A stretch of DNA of 64,000 nt from CAVVYW01 sp963752605. Its GTDB lineage: Bacteria > Actinomycetota > Thermoleophilia > Solirubrobacterales > 70-9. Of this stretch, positions 15,234-25,704 are shown piece by piece. The stretch lies in assembly GCA_963752605.1 (NCBI GenBank), contig CAVVYW010000005.1:186001-250000 (forward strand), written 5' to 3'. Position 1 is the first letter of the stretch, and every line of letters begins with the position of its first letter. A model generated the notes under the pieces. That model made no database searches. It saw nothing but the letters and a program-made list of their open reading frames with translations, and was not told the DNA's origin. Made by a program: the position numbers and the translations under genes.

Positions 15234-16979
15234 ATGCCCGACGACCCACGCAAAGACGACGACTCACCCGAAGGCGCTCCCCCGACGCCGGAGGAGCCGT
15301 TCGATCCCAGCACCCGCGAGCGGCGGGCTGTCTCGATGGACACCGACACCTTCATGGCGGTCCCGGCGCCGGTGCCGGACCGCCCGTTCGAGCCGCCCGA
15401 GTTGGAGGAGAAGGAGGGACGCCTGGGGATCTCCACGGCCTTCTTCTCGATCGCGACGGCCTTCTCGCGGGTCGCCGGCCTGGTCCGCGAGATCGTCGCC
15501 GCCAGCTACTTCGGCATCACCGGGCCGATGTCGGCCTTCACGATCGCCTTCCAGATTCCCAACCTGGTTCGCAGCCTGTTCGCGGACGCCGCCATCCAGG
15601 CTGCGTTCGTCCCGGTGTTCCTGGAGAAGCTGGAGCAGGGGGATCGGCGCGAGGCCTTCCGGCTCGCATCACAGATGATCTTCTTCGTCACGCTGATCCT
15701 CGGGGCGATCACGGCGGTCTTCGTGCTCGCGGCCCCGGTCCTGGTCCCGATCTTCGCGCCGGGTTTCGAGGGGGAGCTGCTGGACCTCACCGTCACCCTC
15801 TCGCAGATCCTCTTCCCGATCCTGATCCTGCTCGGGATCACGGGCATCGTGGTCGGTGTCCTCAACAGCAACGATCGCTTCGCCGCGTTCGCGATCTCGC
15901 CGTTCTTCTGGAACGTGGCGATCATCACCGTGCTGGTCCTGCTCGCCCCGGCCTTCTCCGAGGAGGACGAGATCTACGCGTATGCGATCGGCGTCCTGGT
16001 CGGGACGGTCATCCAGCTCGCGATCCCCGCCTGGGACCTGCGCCACACCAACTTCAAGGGGGAGCGCTTTCGGATCGACTGGAACTTCAAGGCGCGGCTG
16101 ACGCCGGAGGTGCGCCAGGTGCTGCTCCTGATGCTGCCGGTGACGATCAGCCTCGGGCTGATCAACTTCAACCTGGTGATCAACAGCTTCTTCGGGACGC
16201 TCGTCTCCGACGAAGCGCCGGCGGCGATCGACAAGGCGTTCCGCATCTACATGCTCCCGCAGGGAATCTTCTCCGTCGCGATCGCGACCGTGGTCTTCCC
16301 GACCCTGGCCCGCTTCGCCGCACGCGAGGAGTACGACCACCTCCGCTCGACGATGGCGAATGGGATGCGCCAGATCCTCCTCATGCTCGTCCCGGCGGCC
16401 GCCGCGATCCTGGTTCTCTCCGAGCCGATGACCCGGCTCGTCTACCAGCGCGGCGAGTTCGACGCGGCCCAGACCGACCTCGTCGCGACGGCGCTCTTCT
16501 GGTTCGCCTTCTCGCTACCGCTCAACGGGCTCTTCCTGATGCTCACCCGGACCTTCTTCAGCCTGCAGCGGCCCTGGGTGCCGAGCGCGATCTCCGGCAT
16601 CAACCTGGCGATCACGGCGCTGGCCGCGCTGGCCCTCTACGAGCCGTTCGGGGTGGGCGGGATCGTCGCCGCCACCGCGATCGCGACCGCGGCCAGCGTC
16701 ATCGCGCAGTCGGTCATCCTCCGCCGCGACCTCGGCGGGATCGAGCTTCGCCGGCTGGTCGAGAGCACCATCCGGATCACGATCGCCGCGGCCCTGCTCG
16801 CGGGGGTGAGCTACGGGGTCTGGTCCGTCCTCGACGACGCGCTCGGGCGCGACACGATCTCTCAGATCATCTCGCTGGGCACGGCGCTGCTCGCGGGAGC
16901 CGCGGTCTACTTCGCCGCGATCCTGGCGATGCGGGTGCCGGAGGGCGAGCAGATCCTGCGCCTCGTGCGCCGGGTGTAG
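15234..16979 (+). CDS. murJ: lipid II flippase MurJ
   Basis: Integral membrane transporter that flips lipid II for peptidoglycan synthesis. 581 residues with about 14 hydrophobic segments. Conserved MurJ sequence includes SRVAGLVREIVAASYFG near the first membrane segment and PQGIFSVAIATVVFPTLAR in the middle. It has an acidic, Pro-rich N-terminal extension of about 60 residues before the first membrane segment, seen in some actinobacterial MurJ proteins. The start is divergent from rpsT. Confidence 0.94.
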   Translation: MPDDPRKDDDSPEGAPPTPEEPFDPSTRERRAVSMDTDTFMAVPAPVPDRPFEPPELEEKEGRLGISTAFFSIATAFSRVAGLVREIVAASYFGITGPMSAFTIAFQIPNLVRSLFADAAIQAAFVPVFLEKLEQGDRREAFRLASQMIFFVTLILGAITAVFVLAAPVLVPIFAPGFEGELLDLTVTLSQILFPILILLGITGIVVGVLNSNDRFAAFAISPFFWNVAIITVLVLLAPAFSEEDEIYAYAIGVLVGTVIQLAIPAWDLRHTNFKGERFRIDWNFKARLTPEVRQVLLLMLPVTISLGLINFNLVINSFFGTLVSDEAPAAIDKAFRIYMLPQGIFSVAIATVVFPTLARFAAREEYDHLRSTMANGMRQILLMLVPAAAAILVLSEPMTRLVYQRGEFDAAQTDLVATALFWFAFSLPLNGLFLMLTRTFFSLQRPWVPSAISGINLAITALAALALYEPFGVGGIVAATAIATAASVIAQSVILRRDLGGIELRRLVESTIRITIAAALLAGVSYGVWSVLDDALGRDTISQIISLGTALLAGAAVYFAAILAMRVPEGEQILRLVRRV

Positions 16980-16995
16980 GTCAAACGAGGGCGGC

Positions 16996-17175
16996 CTACT
17001 TGATGTGGAGGTCCACGCCGAGCAGCTCGAGCGGCCAGAGCAGCACCGCGAGGATCGCTGAGATCAGCGGCTTCCACGGGAAGTGGAAATCGAAGTAGTC
17101 GGCGCTGATGGCGACGATCACCCCGATCACCAGGTAGGCGAACCAGAGAAACTGACTGCGGATGAACCGCTGCAT
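16996..17175 (-). CDS. 59-residue membrane protein
   Basis: A short frame encoding MQRFIRSQFLWFAYLVIG at the start and LLGVDLHIK at the end, with two hydrophobic segments (about residues 9-22 and 37-52) separated by SADYFDFHFPWK. It lies between murJ and lepA on the opposite strand. There is no recognised family; the clean start, stop and amphipathic layout support a real small protein. Confidence 0.55.
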   Translation of the reverse strand: MQRFIRSQFLWFAYLVIGVIVAISADYFDFHFPWKPLISAILAVLLWPLELLGVDLHIK

Positions 17176-17185
17176 GCGACAGCCC

Positions 17186-17191
17186 TACCCT
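17186..17191 (+). promoter_or_regulatory. -10 element TACCCT
   Basis: TACCCT ends 12 nt before the ATG of lepA; a very short leader or leaderless start. Confidence 0.4.
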
Positions 17192-17203
17192 TGATCGCCG
17201 CAG

Positions 17204-19011
<1,808 letters not shown>

Positions 19012-19015
<4 letters not shown>

Positions 19016-19404
19016 AAGTTCATCCTGATGCTGAGGTACTTGAGGCACCTGACGGCGAAATCATCCCGCCCCCTCAACTTGCGGTCGCCAATCAGGATCT
19101 GATACTCGCCGGCCAGTGCGGCCGGGACCATGATCTGCCAGGCGCCGTTCCGGCTCGCCTTGTCGGTGCCGAGCTTGTCGCCCGTCGTGTCGGCGGCGTT
19201 GTCGAAACGCAAAAGGTTCACCCGGGCTCCGTTCTTGCACGCGGGTTCCTTCGAGTTGACACGGCCGTGGAAGTCGGACGGCGTCGTGAACTGGAGCGTC
19301 CCGCTGACCTTGACGTTGTCGAGTGCGCCGGCGGGCGCGGCCGGTAAGAGAGCGCACGCGGCGGCGACGGCGAGTGCAAGCCCCGAAAACCTCTTTAGTG
19401 ACAT
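19012..19404 (-). CDS. small secreted protein
   Basis: 130 residues. A signal peptide (SLKRFSGLALAVAAACALLPAAPAGA) is followed by a predicted beta-sandwich of about 100 residues (VKVSGTLQFTTPSDFHG; NGAWQIMVPAALAGEYQILIG) and two Cys (EPACKN, AVRCLK). It resembles small carboxypeptidase-regulatory or Ig-like folds, but no family is certain. A strong AGGAGG lies 6 nt before the ATG, with TAAGCT 30 nt upstream. Confidence 0.6.
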
Positions 19405-19434
19405 CTCCTACCTCCTGGTCGGCCGAACGCGCGC

Positions 19435-19440
19435 AGCTTA
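19435..19440 (-). promoter_or_regulatory. -10 element TAAGCT
   Basis: TAAGCT on the minus strand, 30 nt before the SD-led ATG at 19404. Confidence 0.35.
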
Positions 19441-19469
19441 TCGGTGCTATGAGGGCACGGTGAGAGCTG

Positions 19470-19901
19470 ATGGCGACCCCTGATCAGGAGCGCAACGTCG
19501 AGCTGGCGCGCGGCGGCCTCGAGTCGTGGGTGGCGGGTGACGCCGAGGCGACCCTGGCCACGTTCAGCGATGACGTCGAGACCTACGTGCCGCAGGAGCT
19601 CGGCAACGCGGGGACATATCACGGCAAGGATCAGTTCCTCCAGTGGACGAGGCAATGGGACGACGCCTGGGACGAGTTCCGCACCGAGATACGCGAGGTG
19701 ATGCCCGTGGGGGAGCGTCACGTGGTCGTCACCGTCCACAACTGGGGGCGCGGCCGCGGCAGCGGCATCGAGGTCGAGAACGAACAGGGCTGGGTCCTCG
19801 GGGTCCGAAAGGACACGCTCTGCGACTTCATCTCGCTCCAGGCGACGCCCGAGGACGCGCTCAAGCTCGCCCGGGAGCGCGAGGCCTCCGGCTCAGCCTG
19901 A
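19470..19901 (+). CDS. NTF2/SnoaL-like domain protein
   Basis: 143 residues. The N-terminal helix NVELARGGLESWVAGD, then LATFSDDVETYVPQELG and YHGKDQFLQWTRQWDDAW, are typical of the SnoaL-like NTF2 superfamily of small cone-shaped barrels. The usual helix-plus-sheet length is complete. The ligand or reaction cannot be told. Its end overlaps the end of the convergent membrane protein gene by nine bases. Confidence 0.75.
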   Translation: MATPDQERNVELARGGLESWVAGDAEATLATFSDDVETYVPQELGNAGTYHGKDQFLQWTRQWDDAWDEFRTEIREVMPVGERHVVVTVHNWGRGRGSGIEVENEQGWVLGVRKDTLCDFISLQATPEDALKLAREREASGSA

Positions 19902-20477
19902 GCTGACCCGCCGCAGGGGCAGCCTCAGCCGGTCCTCAACCTCGGCGAGCGGATCGGCCGCGCTCTCGTCCCGCCCTGCGAGCAAGACCACCTCGTCCGC
20001 CGCGTAGCCGCGCAGCTCGTCCTCGAGCGCCTGGGCCGGGTCGCTGTCGCCGAGGGAACCGCTGACCGGCAGGCCCGCCGCGGTCAGCGCACCGGCGGAG
20101 TGGGCGAGCCGGCGCTCCGCCTCGGCGCGGGCCGGGTCCTCAGCGGAGAGCCAGCGATCGAGTCGCTTGCTGGGAACCGGGACCACGAGGCGGACGTCCT
20201 CAGCGCTCCCCGCGATCTCGGCGATCCGCTCCGCCGCCGCCGGCGTGGCCTCGCCGATCGCAATGACGAGCACCCGGTGCCCTGCATCTCCCTCCGCGAC
20301 CTCGATGCGCTCCCAGGGCTTCGCCCGCGCGGCGAAGACAAGCAGCGCCGCGGCCGCGAGAGCACCGACCGCCATACCGACGCCCGCGCCGGCGCTCCCG
20401 GAAAGCGCCATCGCGGCTGCGACGGAGGCCGCGATGACGAAGATGATCGCGGGGATCGCCCAGGGGCGAAAGCGCAT
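19893..20477 (-). CDS. membrane-anchored hypothetical protein
   Basis: 194 residues. Two hydrophobic helices at the N-terminus (AIPAIIFVIAASVAAAMALSG and VGALAAAALLVFAAR) are followed by a cytosolic alpha/beta domain (HRVLVIAIGEATPAAAERIAEI) that loosely resembles a universal-stress-type Rossmann fold but lacks its ATP motif. A GC-rich ribosome site AGGGCGGG precedes the ATG. It is divergent from the dehydratase pair. No function is assigned. Confidence 0.6.
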   Translation of the reverse strand: MRFRPWAIPAIIFVIAASVAAAMALSGSAGAGVGMAVGALAAAALLVFAARAKPWERIEVAEGDAGHRVLVIAIGEATPAAAERIAEIAGSAEDVRLVVPVPSKRLDRWLSAEDPARAEAERRLAHSAGALTAAGLPVSGSLGDSDPAQALEDELRGYAADEVVLLAGRDESAADPLAEVEDRLRLPLRRVSSG

Positions 20478-20522
20478 CCCGCCCTGCGGATCGCGGTTCG
20501 GTCAGCCGCAGAGGCATGCCAA

Positions 20523-20528
20523 TAGGAT
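20523..20528 (+). promoter_or_regulatory. -10 element TAGGAT
   Basis: TAGGAT ends 9 nt before the ATG at 20538. Confidence 0.45.
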
Positions 20529-20537
20529 CCCGCAACG

Positions 20538-20978
20538 ATGGCCCTGAAAACCGATGCTGTGGGCAAGGAGTTCCCCTCGGCCGAGTACGAGGTCGGCCGG
20601 GAGAAGATCCGCGAGTTCGCGAATGCGGTCGGGGAGACGAGCCCCGTCCACCAGGACCGCGACGCGGCGACGGAGGCGGGGTTCCGCGACGTGGTCGCGC
20701 CGCCGATGTTCTGCGTGGTCTACAGCGCCCCGGCGATGGGGCCGGCGATCCTCGATCCCGAGGTCGGCATCAACCTGGCGACGATGCTCCACGGCAGCCA
20801 GGAGTTCGAGTGGGACGAGCCCGTCTGCTCCGGCGACATGATCACCACCACCCCGACCGTGAAGGAGATCTACGAGAAGGACGGCAAGGGCTTCTACGTC
20901 TTCGAGTCCATCTCCACCAATCAGGAAGGCGAGCAGGTGGTCAAGGGCACCTGGACCAACATCGTGAGGGGGGTTTGA
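20538..20978 (+). CDS. MaoC-like dehydratase, HadA-type subunit
   Basis: 146 residues of hotdog fold with the FAS1-type dehydratase N-terminal pattern: VGREKIREFANAVGETSPVHQD, VVAPPMFCVVY, LHGSQEFEWDEPVCSGD. The hydratase His-Asp active-site motif is not conserved here, as in mycobacterial HadA, which needs a HadB-type partner. That partner is the next gene, overlapping by ATG in TGATG. The pair probably forms a heterodimeric (3R)-hydroxyacyl-ACP or CoA dehydratase. Confidence 0.82.
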   Translation: MALKTDAVGKEFPSAEYEVGREKIREFANAVGETSPVHQDRDAATEAGFRDVVAPPMFCVVYSAPAMGPAILDPEVGINLATMLHGSQEFEWDEPVCSGDMITTTPTVKEIYEKDGKGFYVFESISTNQEGEQVVKGTWTNIVRGV

Positions 20979-21421
20979 TGAAGCAGGGCGACTCGATCCC
21001 CGAGCTGAAGGTGACGCCGGACAAGTACCTGCCGCACCGCTACGCCGGCGCCTCCGGCGACTTCAACCCGATCCACATCGACCCCGAGTTCGCCAAGCAG
21101 GTCGGCCTCCCCGGCAACATCCTGCACGGCCTCTGGATGATGGCCCAGGTCGCGCGGGCTCACACCGAGGCGGCGGGCGGCGATCCGCGCTCACTGAGGC
21201 GACTCTCGGTGCAGTTCCGCGGCATGGGCTTCCCCGAGCAGGAGCTGGCCGTGACGGCCACGGTCAAGGAGGCCTCGAACGGCAGGGTCGTCACCGACAC
21301 CGTCGCCGCGCAGGGCGACAACCAGGTCATCCGCAACGCCGAGGCCGAGCTGCAGCGATCGGCTCGGATCGCGCTAAGCGCGCGGGTCACCGCGCGCGAG
21401 CAACGTTTCCGTCGACCCTAG
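20978..21421 (+). CDS. MaoC-like (R)-hydroxyacyl dehydratase, HadB-type subunit
   Basis: 147 residues. The hydratase-2 motif YAGASGDFNPIHIDPEFA carries the catalytic Asp and His, followed by LPGNILHGLWMMAQV. The start is the ATG overlapping the HadA-like stop. The C-terminal 20 residues are basic (ARVTAREQRFRRP) and extend beyond the normal hotdog domain. The TAG stop is also the first half of the hrcA -10 hexamer, and a GC palindrome lies in the last codons. Confidence 0.85.
   Translation: MKQGDSIPELKVTPDKYLPHRYAGASGDFNPIHIDPEFAKQVGLPGNILHGLWMMAQVARAHTEAAGGDPRSLRRLSVQFRGMGFPEQELAVTATVKEASNGRVVTDTVAAQGDNQVIRNAEAELQRSARIALSARVTAREQRFRRP
21378..21397. promoter_or_regulatory. GC-rich palindrome upstream of hrcA
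   Basis: GCGCGCGG, loop GTCA, CCGCGCGC: a perfect 8-bp inverted repeat in the -30 to -50 area of the hrcA promoter. It could be an operator; it is not the CIRCE sequence. Confidence 0.35.
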
Positions 21422-21424
21422 AAT
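21419..21424 (+). promoter_or_regulatory. -10 element TAGAAT built on a stop codon
   Basis: TAGAAT begins with the HadB-like stop codon and ends 7 nt before the hrcA GTG; leaderless. Confidence 0.6.
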
Positions 21425-21431
21425 CTGCCTC

Positions 21432-22457
21432 GTGTTGAGCGAACGACAGAGGGTCGTCCTCGGGGCCGTCGTCGACGGATACGTCAAGGACGGCAGTCCC
21501 ATCGGGTCCCGGGTGATCGCCGAGAGATCGGGGATCGACTGGAGCCCCTCCACGATCCGTGCCGAGCTCGCCTCGCTCGAGGACGGGGGCTTCCTCACCC
21601 ATCCGCACACCTCGGCCGGCCGCGTCCCGACCGAGTCGGGCTACCGCTTCTATGTGGAGCAGCTGCTCGCTTCCGACACACCCCCGGCGGCTACGACCCA
21701 GGCGCTGAGCCTCTCGCGCATACGCAGGGAGGTGGATGAGGCGATTCGGGAGACCACAGCAACGCTCTCGAAGATCACGGACCTGGTGGCGATGGTGACT
21801 GCGCCGCCGCTCCACACCGCGACCATCCATCGGGTCGAGGTCCTGCGCCTCCAGCCGCGGGTGGTCACGGTGGTGGTGATCGCCTCCAACGGCGGCGTCA
21901 CGAAGCGAGTCTTCACCTTCGACAACGAGGTGGACCCCGGCTTGGTCGAGTGGGCGGGCAGCTTCCTCAACGAGCGCCTCCGCGGGCTCGGCCTCGGGGC
22001 CCGCAGCGCCGCCGACCGGATCACCGCCGAGGAGCTGGGGCCGAAGGAGCGCAGCTTCCTGGAGGAGATCGCCTCGGCCTTCACCGGCCTGGAGGAGTCG
22101 GAGGAGAGCACTCTCTACGTGGATGGCGCTGCCCGGCTGCTCTCCGAGGAGCACTCGGAGGACCTGCCGCACGCCGACGAGGTGATGCGCGCGCTGGAGC
22201 GGCGCGTCAACCTGTTGCGGACTCTGCGCTCGGCGCTCGACCAGCGCTCGGTCTTCGTCTGGATCGGCGAGGAGAACCCGCAGCCGGAGCTGCGCTCGGC
22301 CAGCGTGGTCGGTGCCAACTACGGGCTCGGCTACCGCAACCTGGGGGCGGTCGGGATCATGGGGCCGCTCCGCATGGACTACGCGACAGCGATCGCCTCG
22401 GTTCGCGGCGCCGCCGGCGAGCTCTCGCGCTTCTTCGAGACCGTCTACGACGAGTAG
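21432..22457 (+). CDS. hrcA: heat-inducible transcription repressor HrcA
   Basis: Represses chaperone genes by binding CIRCE operators. 341 residues: an N-terminal winged helix (SERQRVVLGAVVDGYVKDGSPIGSRVIAERS and PSTIRAELASLEDGGFLTHPHTSAGRVPTE), a GAF-like middle domain, and the C-terminal VGANYGLGYRNLGAVGIMGPLRMDY. GTG start with a leaderless promoter. It is followed after 18 bp by dnaJ, a standard order. No CIRCE is visible near it. Confidence 0.96.
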   Translation: MLSERQRVVLGAVVDGYVKDGSPIGSRVIAERSGIDWSPSTIRAELASLEDGGFLTHPHTSAGRVPTESGYRFYVEQLLASDTPPAATTQALSLSRIRREVDEAIRETTATLSKITDLVAMVTAPPLHTATIHRVEVLRLQPRVVTVVVIASNGGVTKRVFTFDNEVDPGLVEWAGSFLNERLRGLGLGARSAADRITAEELGPKERSFLEEIASAFTGLEESEESTLYVDGAARLLSEEHSEDLPHADEVMRALERRVNLLRTLRSALDQRSVFVWIGEENPQPELRSASVVGANYGLGYRNLGAVGIMGPLRMDYATAIASVRGAAGELSRFFETVYDE

Positions 22458-22475
22458 CCGCCCCGGAGGCCGGCG

Positions 22476-23535
22476 ATGGCGAAGCGCGACTACTACGAGG
22501 TGCTCGACGTGGAGAAGAACGCCTCCGACGACACCATCAAGAAGTCCTTCCGCAGGCTCGCCCGCGAGCTTCACCCCGACGTCAACGCCCACGATCCCGA
22601 GGCGGAGGAGAAGTTCAAGGAGGCCGCCGAGGCCTACGAGGTGCTCTCCGACCCGGAGAGGCGCCGGACCTACGACGCCTTCGGCCACGACGGTCTGCTG
22701 CGCTCCGGCGGGTTCACCCCGGGGCAGGGCTTCGGCAGCTTCCAGGACATCTTCGAGGCGATGTTCGGCGGCGATCCGTTCGGGGCGGGATTCGGCGGAG
22801 GGCCGGGCGGCCGGCGCGGATATCGCCGCGGTGGTCGAGATCGAGCTAGCGGATGTGCTGACGGGCACCAAGCGCGAGATCAACTTCGAGGCGGTGGGCC
22901 TCTGCGAGCGGTGCAGGGGCAACGGCGCGGAGCCGGGCACGCCGATCGTGACCTGCGAGACGTGCGATGGGACTGGTCAGATCCGCCAGGTGACGAGGAG
23001 CTTCTTCGGCCAGGTGATCCGGGCGACGCCCTGTGACCGCTGCGGCGGCGACGGCAAGATCCCGGAGAAGCCGTGCGAGGAGTGCGGCGGCTCCGGGCGG
23101 GTCGCTGCCGAGCGGACCTGGGAGGTCGACATCCCGGCGGGGATCGACGACGGCCAGCGGGTGCGAATCGCCGGGGCCGGACACGCCGGCGAGGCAGGCG
23201 GCCCTCAGGGCGACCTCTACGTCCAGGTCCGGGTCGTCCCGGACGAGCGCTTCGAGCGCCAGGGGACCGAGCTCGTCAGCAGGGTCGAGCTGCCGATCAC
23301 CACCGCCATGCTGGGTGGTGAGCTCGAGGTTCCCACGCTGAACGGGAACGAGCGCGTCGAGGTGCCGGCCGGCAGCCAGCACGGCGATGTGGTGCCGCTC
23401 CGTGGCCATGGACTGCCCGACCTTCGGGGAGGGACGCGTGGGGACCAGCACGTCGTCTTCGAGCTCGCGGTCCCGGCCAAGCTCACCAAGGAGCAGCGCG
23501 AGGCAGCGCGTCGCCTGGACGAGACGCTCAATTGA
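22476..23535 (+). CDS. dnaJ: chaperone DnaJ (one +1 frameshift)
   Basis: Co-chaperone of DnaK. The J domain (residues 4-70) has HPD in ELHPDVN. A Gly/Phe-rich segment follows, then four zinc-finger motifs (CERCRGNG, CETCDGTG, CDRCGGDG, CEECGGSG) and the C-terminal client-binding domains. The frame is lost near 22813, in CCGG of the Gly-rich stretch; removing one G joins GGPGGR to ADIAAVVEIELADV. The GTG-free start at ATG 22476 is clear. The stop overlaps the TTG of prmA. Confidence 0.95.
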
Positions 23536-24365
23536 TCCGCCTCGCCGTCCGCTGCGCTCCCGAGTACGCCGAGCCGGTCCTCTCCAACCTGCTCGAGCTG
23601 GCCCCGAACGGGGTCGAGGAGGAGCGCGGCCCCGGCTGGGTGGAGTTCGCGATCTACGGGCCGCCGGGCGAGGTGCCTGACGTGGGCGAGCTCCAGGCCG
23701 CTGCCGGCGACGGTCTGGTCGAGGTGACCACCACCGCGGTGCCCGACGACTGGGCGGATCGCTGGACCGACTTCCACCACCCGATCGAGGTCGGCGGTCG
23801 GATCGGGGTGCGGCCCTCCTGGTGGGACGCCAGACCCGGGCTGATCGACGTCGTCGTGGATCCCGGCCGCGCCTTCGGCACCGGCGGCCATCCGACCACC
23901 CGGCTTTCGCTGGAGCTGCTGCTCGCGCTCGAGGAGGCGGGGGAGGCGTCCGGACCGCTCGCGGACTGGGGGACCGGGTCCGGCGTGCTCGCGATCGCGG
24001 CCGGAAAGCTCGGCTGGGGACCGATCATCGCATGTGACCGCGAGCCGGCCTCCCTGGAGGCGGCGGCCGCAAACGCCAAGGCCAATGGGATCGAGCTGGC
24101 CGTCGAGCAGCTGGATGTCCGCGTGGCCCCGCCGCCGGTCGCCCCGACCGTTATGGCCAACCTCACCGCCCAGCTGCTGGTCGATTGCGCTCGCCATCTC
24201 AACGAGGCTGACGAGCTTCCCCACCACCTGGCGTGCTCGGGGCTGCTGGTCGAGCAGGTCGCCGAGGTCGCCGAGGCCTTCATGCCCTGCGGCCTCGATG
24301 TGATCGGGCGCCGAACCGAGGGAGACTGGGCCGCACTGCTGCTTCGGTCGCGATCCCCCGCCTGA
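23532..24365 (+). CDS. prmA: ribosomal protein L11 methyltransferase
   Basis: Trimethylates L11 using S-adenosylmethionine. 277 residues with the PrmA-specific DPGRAFGTGGHPTTRL, SAM motif I DWGTGSGVLAIAA and the downstream MANL. The start is TTG in the TTGA overlap with dnaJ. The dnaJ-prmA order is widespread, and here translation is coupled. The N-terminal substrate-recognition domain (about 90 residues) is shorter than in Proteobacteria. Confidence 0.93.
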   Translation: MIRLAVRCAPEYAEPVLSNLLELAPNGVEEERGPGWVEFAIYGPPGEVPDVGELQAAAGDGLVEVTTTAVPDDWADRWTDFHHPIEVGGRIGVRPSWWDARPGLIDVVVDPGRAFGTGGHPTTRLSLELLLALEEAGEASGPLADWGTGSGVLAIAAGKLGWGPIIACDREPASLEAAAANAKANGIELAVEQLDVRVAPPPVAPTVMANLTAQLLVDCARHLNEADELPHHLACSGLLVEQVAEVAEAFMPCGLDVIGRRTEGDWAALLLRSRSPA

Positions 24366-24373
24366 CCGGGCGA

Positions 24374-24379
24374 TATGTT
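24374..24379 (+). promoter_or_regulatory. -10 element TATGTT
   Basis: TATGTT followed by six C and the GTG at 24386; leaderless. Confidence 0.55.
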
Positions 24380-24385
24380 CCCCCC

Positions 24386-24862
24386 GTGCTCGCGGACGTC
24401 ACCGCCTACAACGTCGGCCTCTTCGTCCACGTCCTGGCCGTGGTCGTCGGCATCGGGCCCACCTACGCGTACCCGATCGTGCTCGCGTGGGTGGAGCGCT
24501 TCGCTCCGGAGAGCGTCCCGCCCGTCTACGCGGCCCTCCGCCGCTGCGATCGCCTCCTCGTCACCCCGGGCCTGATCATCGTCCTGCTGGCCGGCTTCTA
24601 TGTGGTCTCGGAGGGCAAGATCGAGGTCGCGGAGTCCTGGGTCAGCCTCGGGATCGTCACCGTCCTGGTCCTGCTCGGGATGACTCACGCCTATTTCAGG
24701 CCGCGCTGGGACCGGGGGATCGAGCTCGCGGAGCGCGACCTGAAGGCCGGGGGCGAGTTGAGCGAGGAGTTCACGGCGAACTCCAGGCAGATGGCGATCG
24801 CCGGCATGCTGATGTCGCTGCTTGTGATCGTGACCCTCTTCTTCATGGTCGCGAAGCCCTAG
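24386..24862 (+). CDS. DUF2269-like integral membrane protein
   Basis: 158 residues with four hydrophobic segments: VGLFVHVLAVVVGIGPTYAY, LLVTPGLIIVLLAGFYVV, SLGIVTVLVLLGMTHAYF, and IAGMLMSLLVIVTLFFMV at the end. The layout and the FVHVLAVVVGIG opening match the DUF2269 family of small bacterial membrane proteins of unknown role. GTG start directly after a leaderless promoter. The TAG stop begins the -10 of murI. Confidence 0.75.
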   Translation: MLADVTAYNVGLFVHVLAVVVGIGPTYAYPIVLAWVERFAPESVPPVYAALRRCDRLLVTPGLIIVLLAGFYVVSEGKIEVAESWVSLGIVTVLVLLGMTHAYFRPRWDRGIELAERDLKAGGELSEEFTANSRQMAIAGMLMSLLVIVTLFFMVAKP

Positions 24863-24865
24863 CTT
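24860..24865 (+). promoter_or_regulatory. -10 element TAGCTT built on a stop codon
   Basis: TAGCTT begins with the stop of the membrane protein gene and ends 10 nt before the murI ATG. Confidence 0.45.
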
Positions 24866-24875
24866 CTCCGGGCGG

Positions 24876-25704
24876 ATGGCCGCCGCCGATCCCACTGCTG
24901 AGCTGCCCATCGCCGTCTTCGACTCCGGGGTCGGGGGGCTCACCGTGCTCCACGAGTGCCTCGTCTCGCTGCCCGAGGAGGACTTCGTCTACCTCGGCGA
25001 CGATGCCCGCTTCCCCTACGGGGCGCGAAGCGAGGAGGAGCTGCGCGGGCATGTCCAGCAGGTCAGCCGGTTCCTGCTGGAGCGCGGGGCGAAGCTGCTG
25101 GTGATCGCCTGCAACTCGGCCGCCTCCGCCGGCTTCGAGGTCGCCACGGAGGTCGCGGCCGAGAGCGGGGTGGCGGTGGTCGGGGTGATCGCCCCCGAGG
25201 CCGAGATCGCGGCGAGCGTGACGGACAGTGGACGCGTGGGGGTCCTCGCGACCCCGGCGACCGTCCGCAGCGGCTCCTACCTGAAGGCGCTCGCGAGACA
25301 GCACCGCGCCCTGACCATCACCGAGGTCGAGGCGCCGGACCTGGCGGCGGTGATCCAGCGCGGCTACCCGTTCCACGAGAGCGTGGTCGAGATGGTCCGC
25401 ACCTACTGCGCGCCGCTGAAGCGGGCCGGGGTCGACACGGTGATCCTGGGGTGCACCCACTACCCGCTGGTCGCGCCGATGCTCCAGCGCACGCTCGGCC
25501 GGGACGTCCGCCTGGTCACCGCCGGCCACGCGATCGCCGCCTCCGTCCAGCGCGTGCTCGCCGCCTCCGGCCTCGCCGCGGACGGCTCGCGAGAGGGTCG
25601 AGTACCGCTTCCTCTGCACCGGCGACGCCGTGGCCTTCCGCGAGCTCGGCACGCGCTTCCTGCAGATGCCGCTCGGCGACGTGGAGCTGGTCGAACTGCC
25701 TTGA
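24876..25704 (+). CDS. murI: glutamate racemase (one +1 frameshift)
   Basis: Supplies D-glutamate for peptidoglycan. The family motifs are VFDSGVGGLTVL, DDARFPYG, the first catalytic cysteine in ACNSA and the second in GCTHYPL. The frame is lost near 25595 (GAGAGGGTCG). Removing one G gives VEYRFLCTGDAVAFRELG and a stop at 25704, overlapping the next gene as TTGA. Corrected length is about 275 residues, normal for MurI. Confidence 0.93.
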
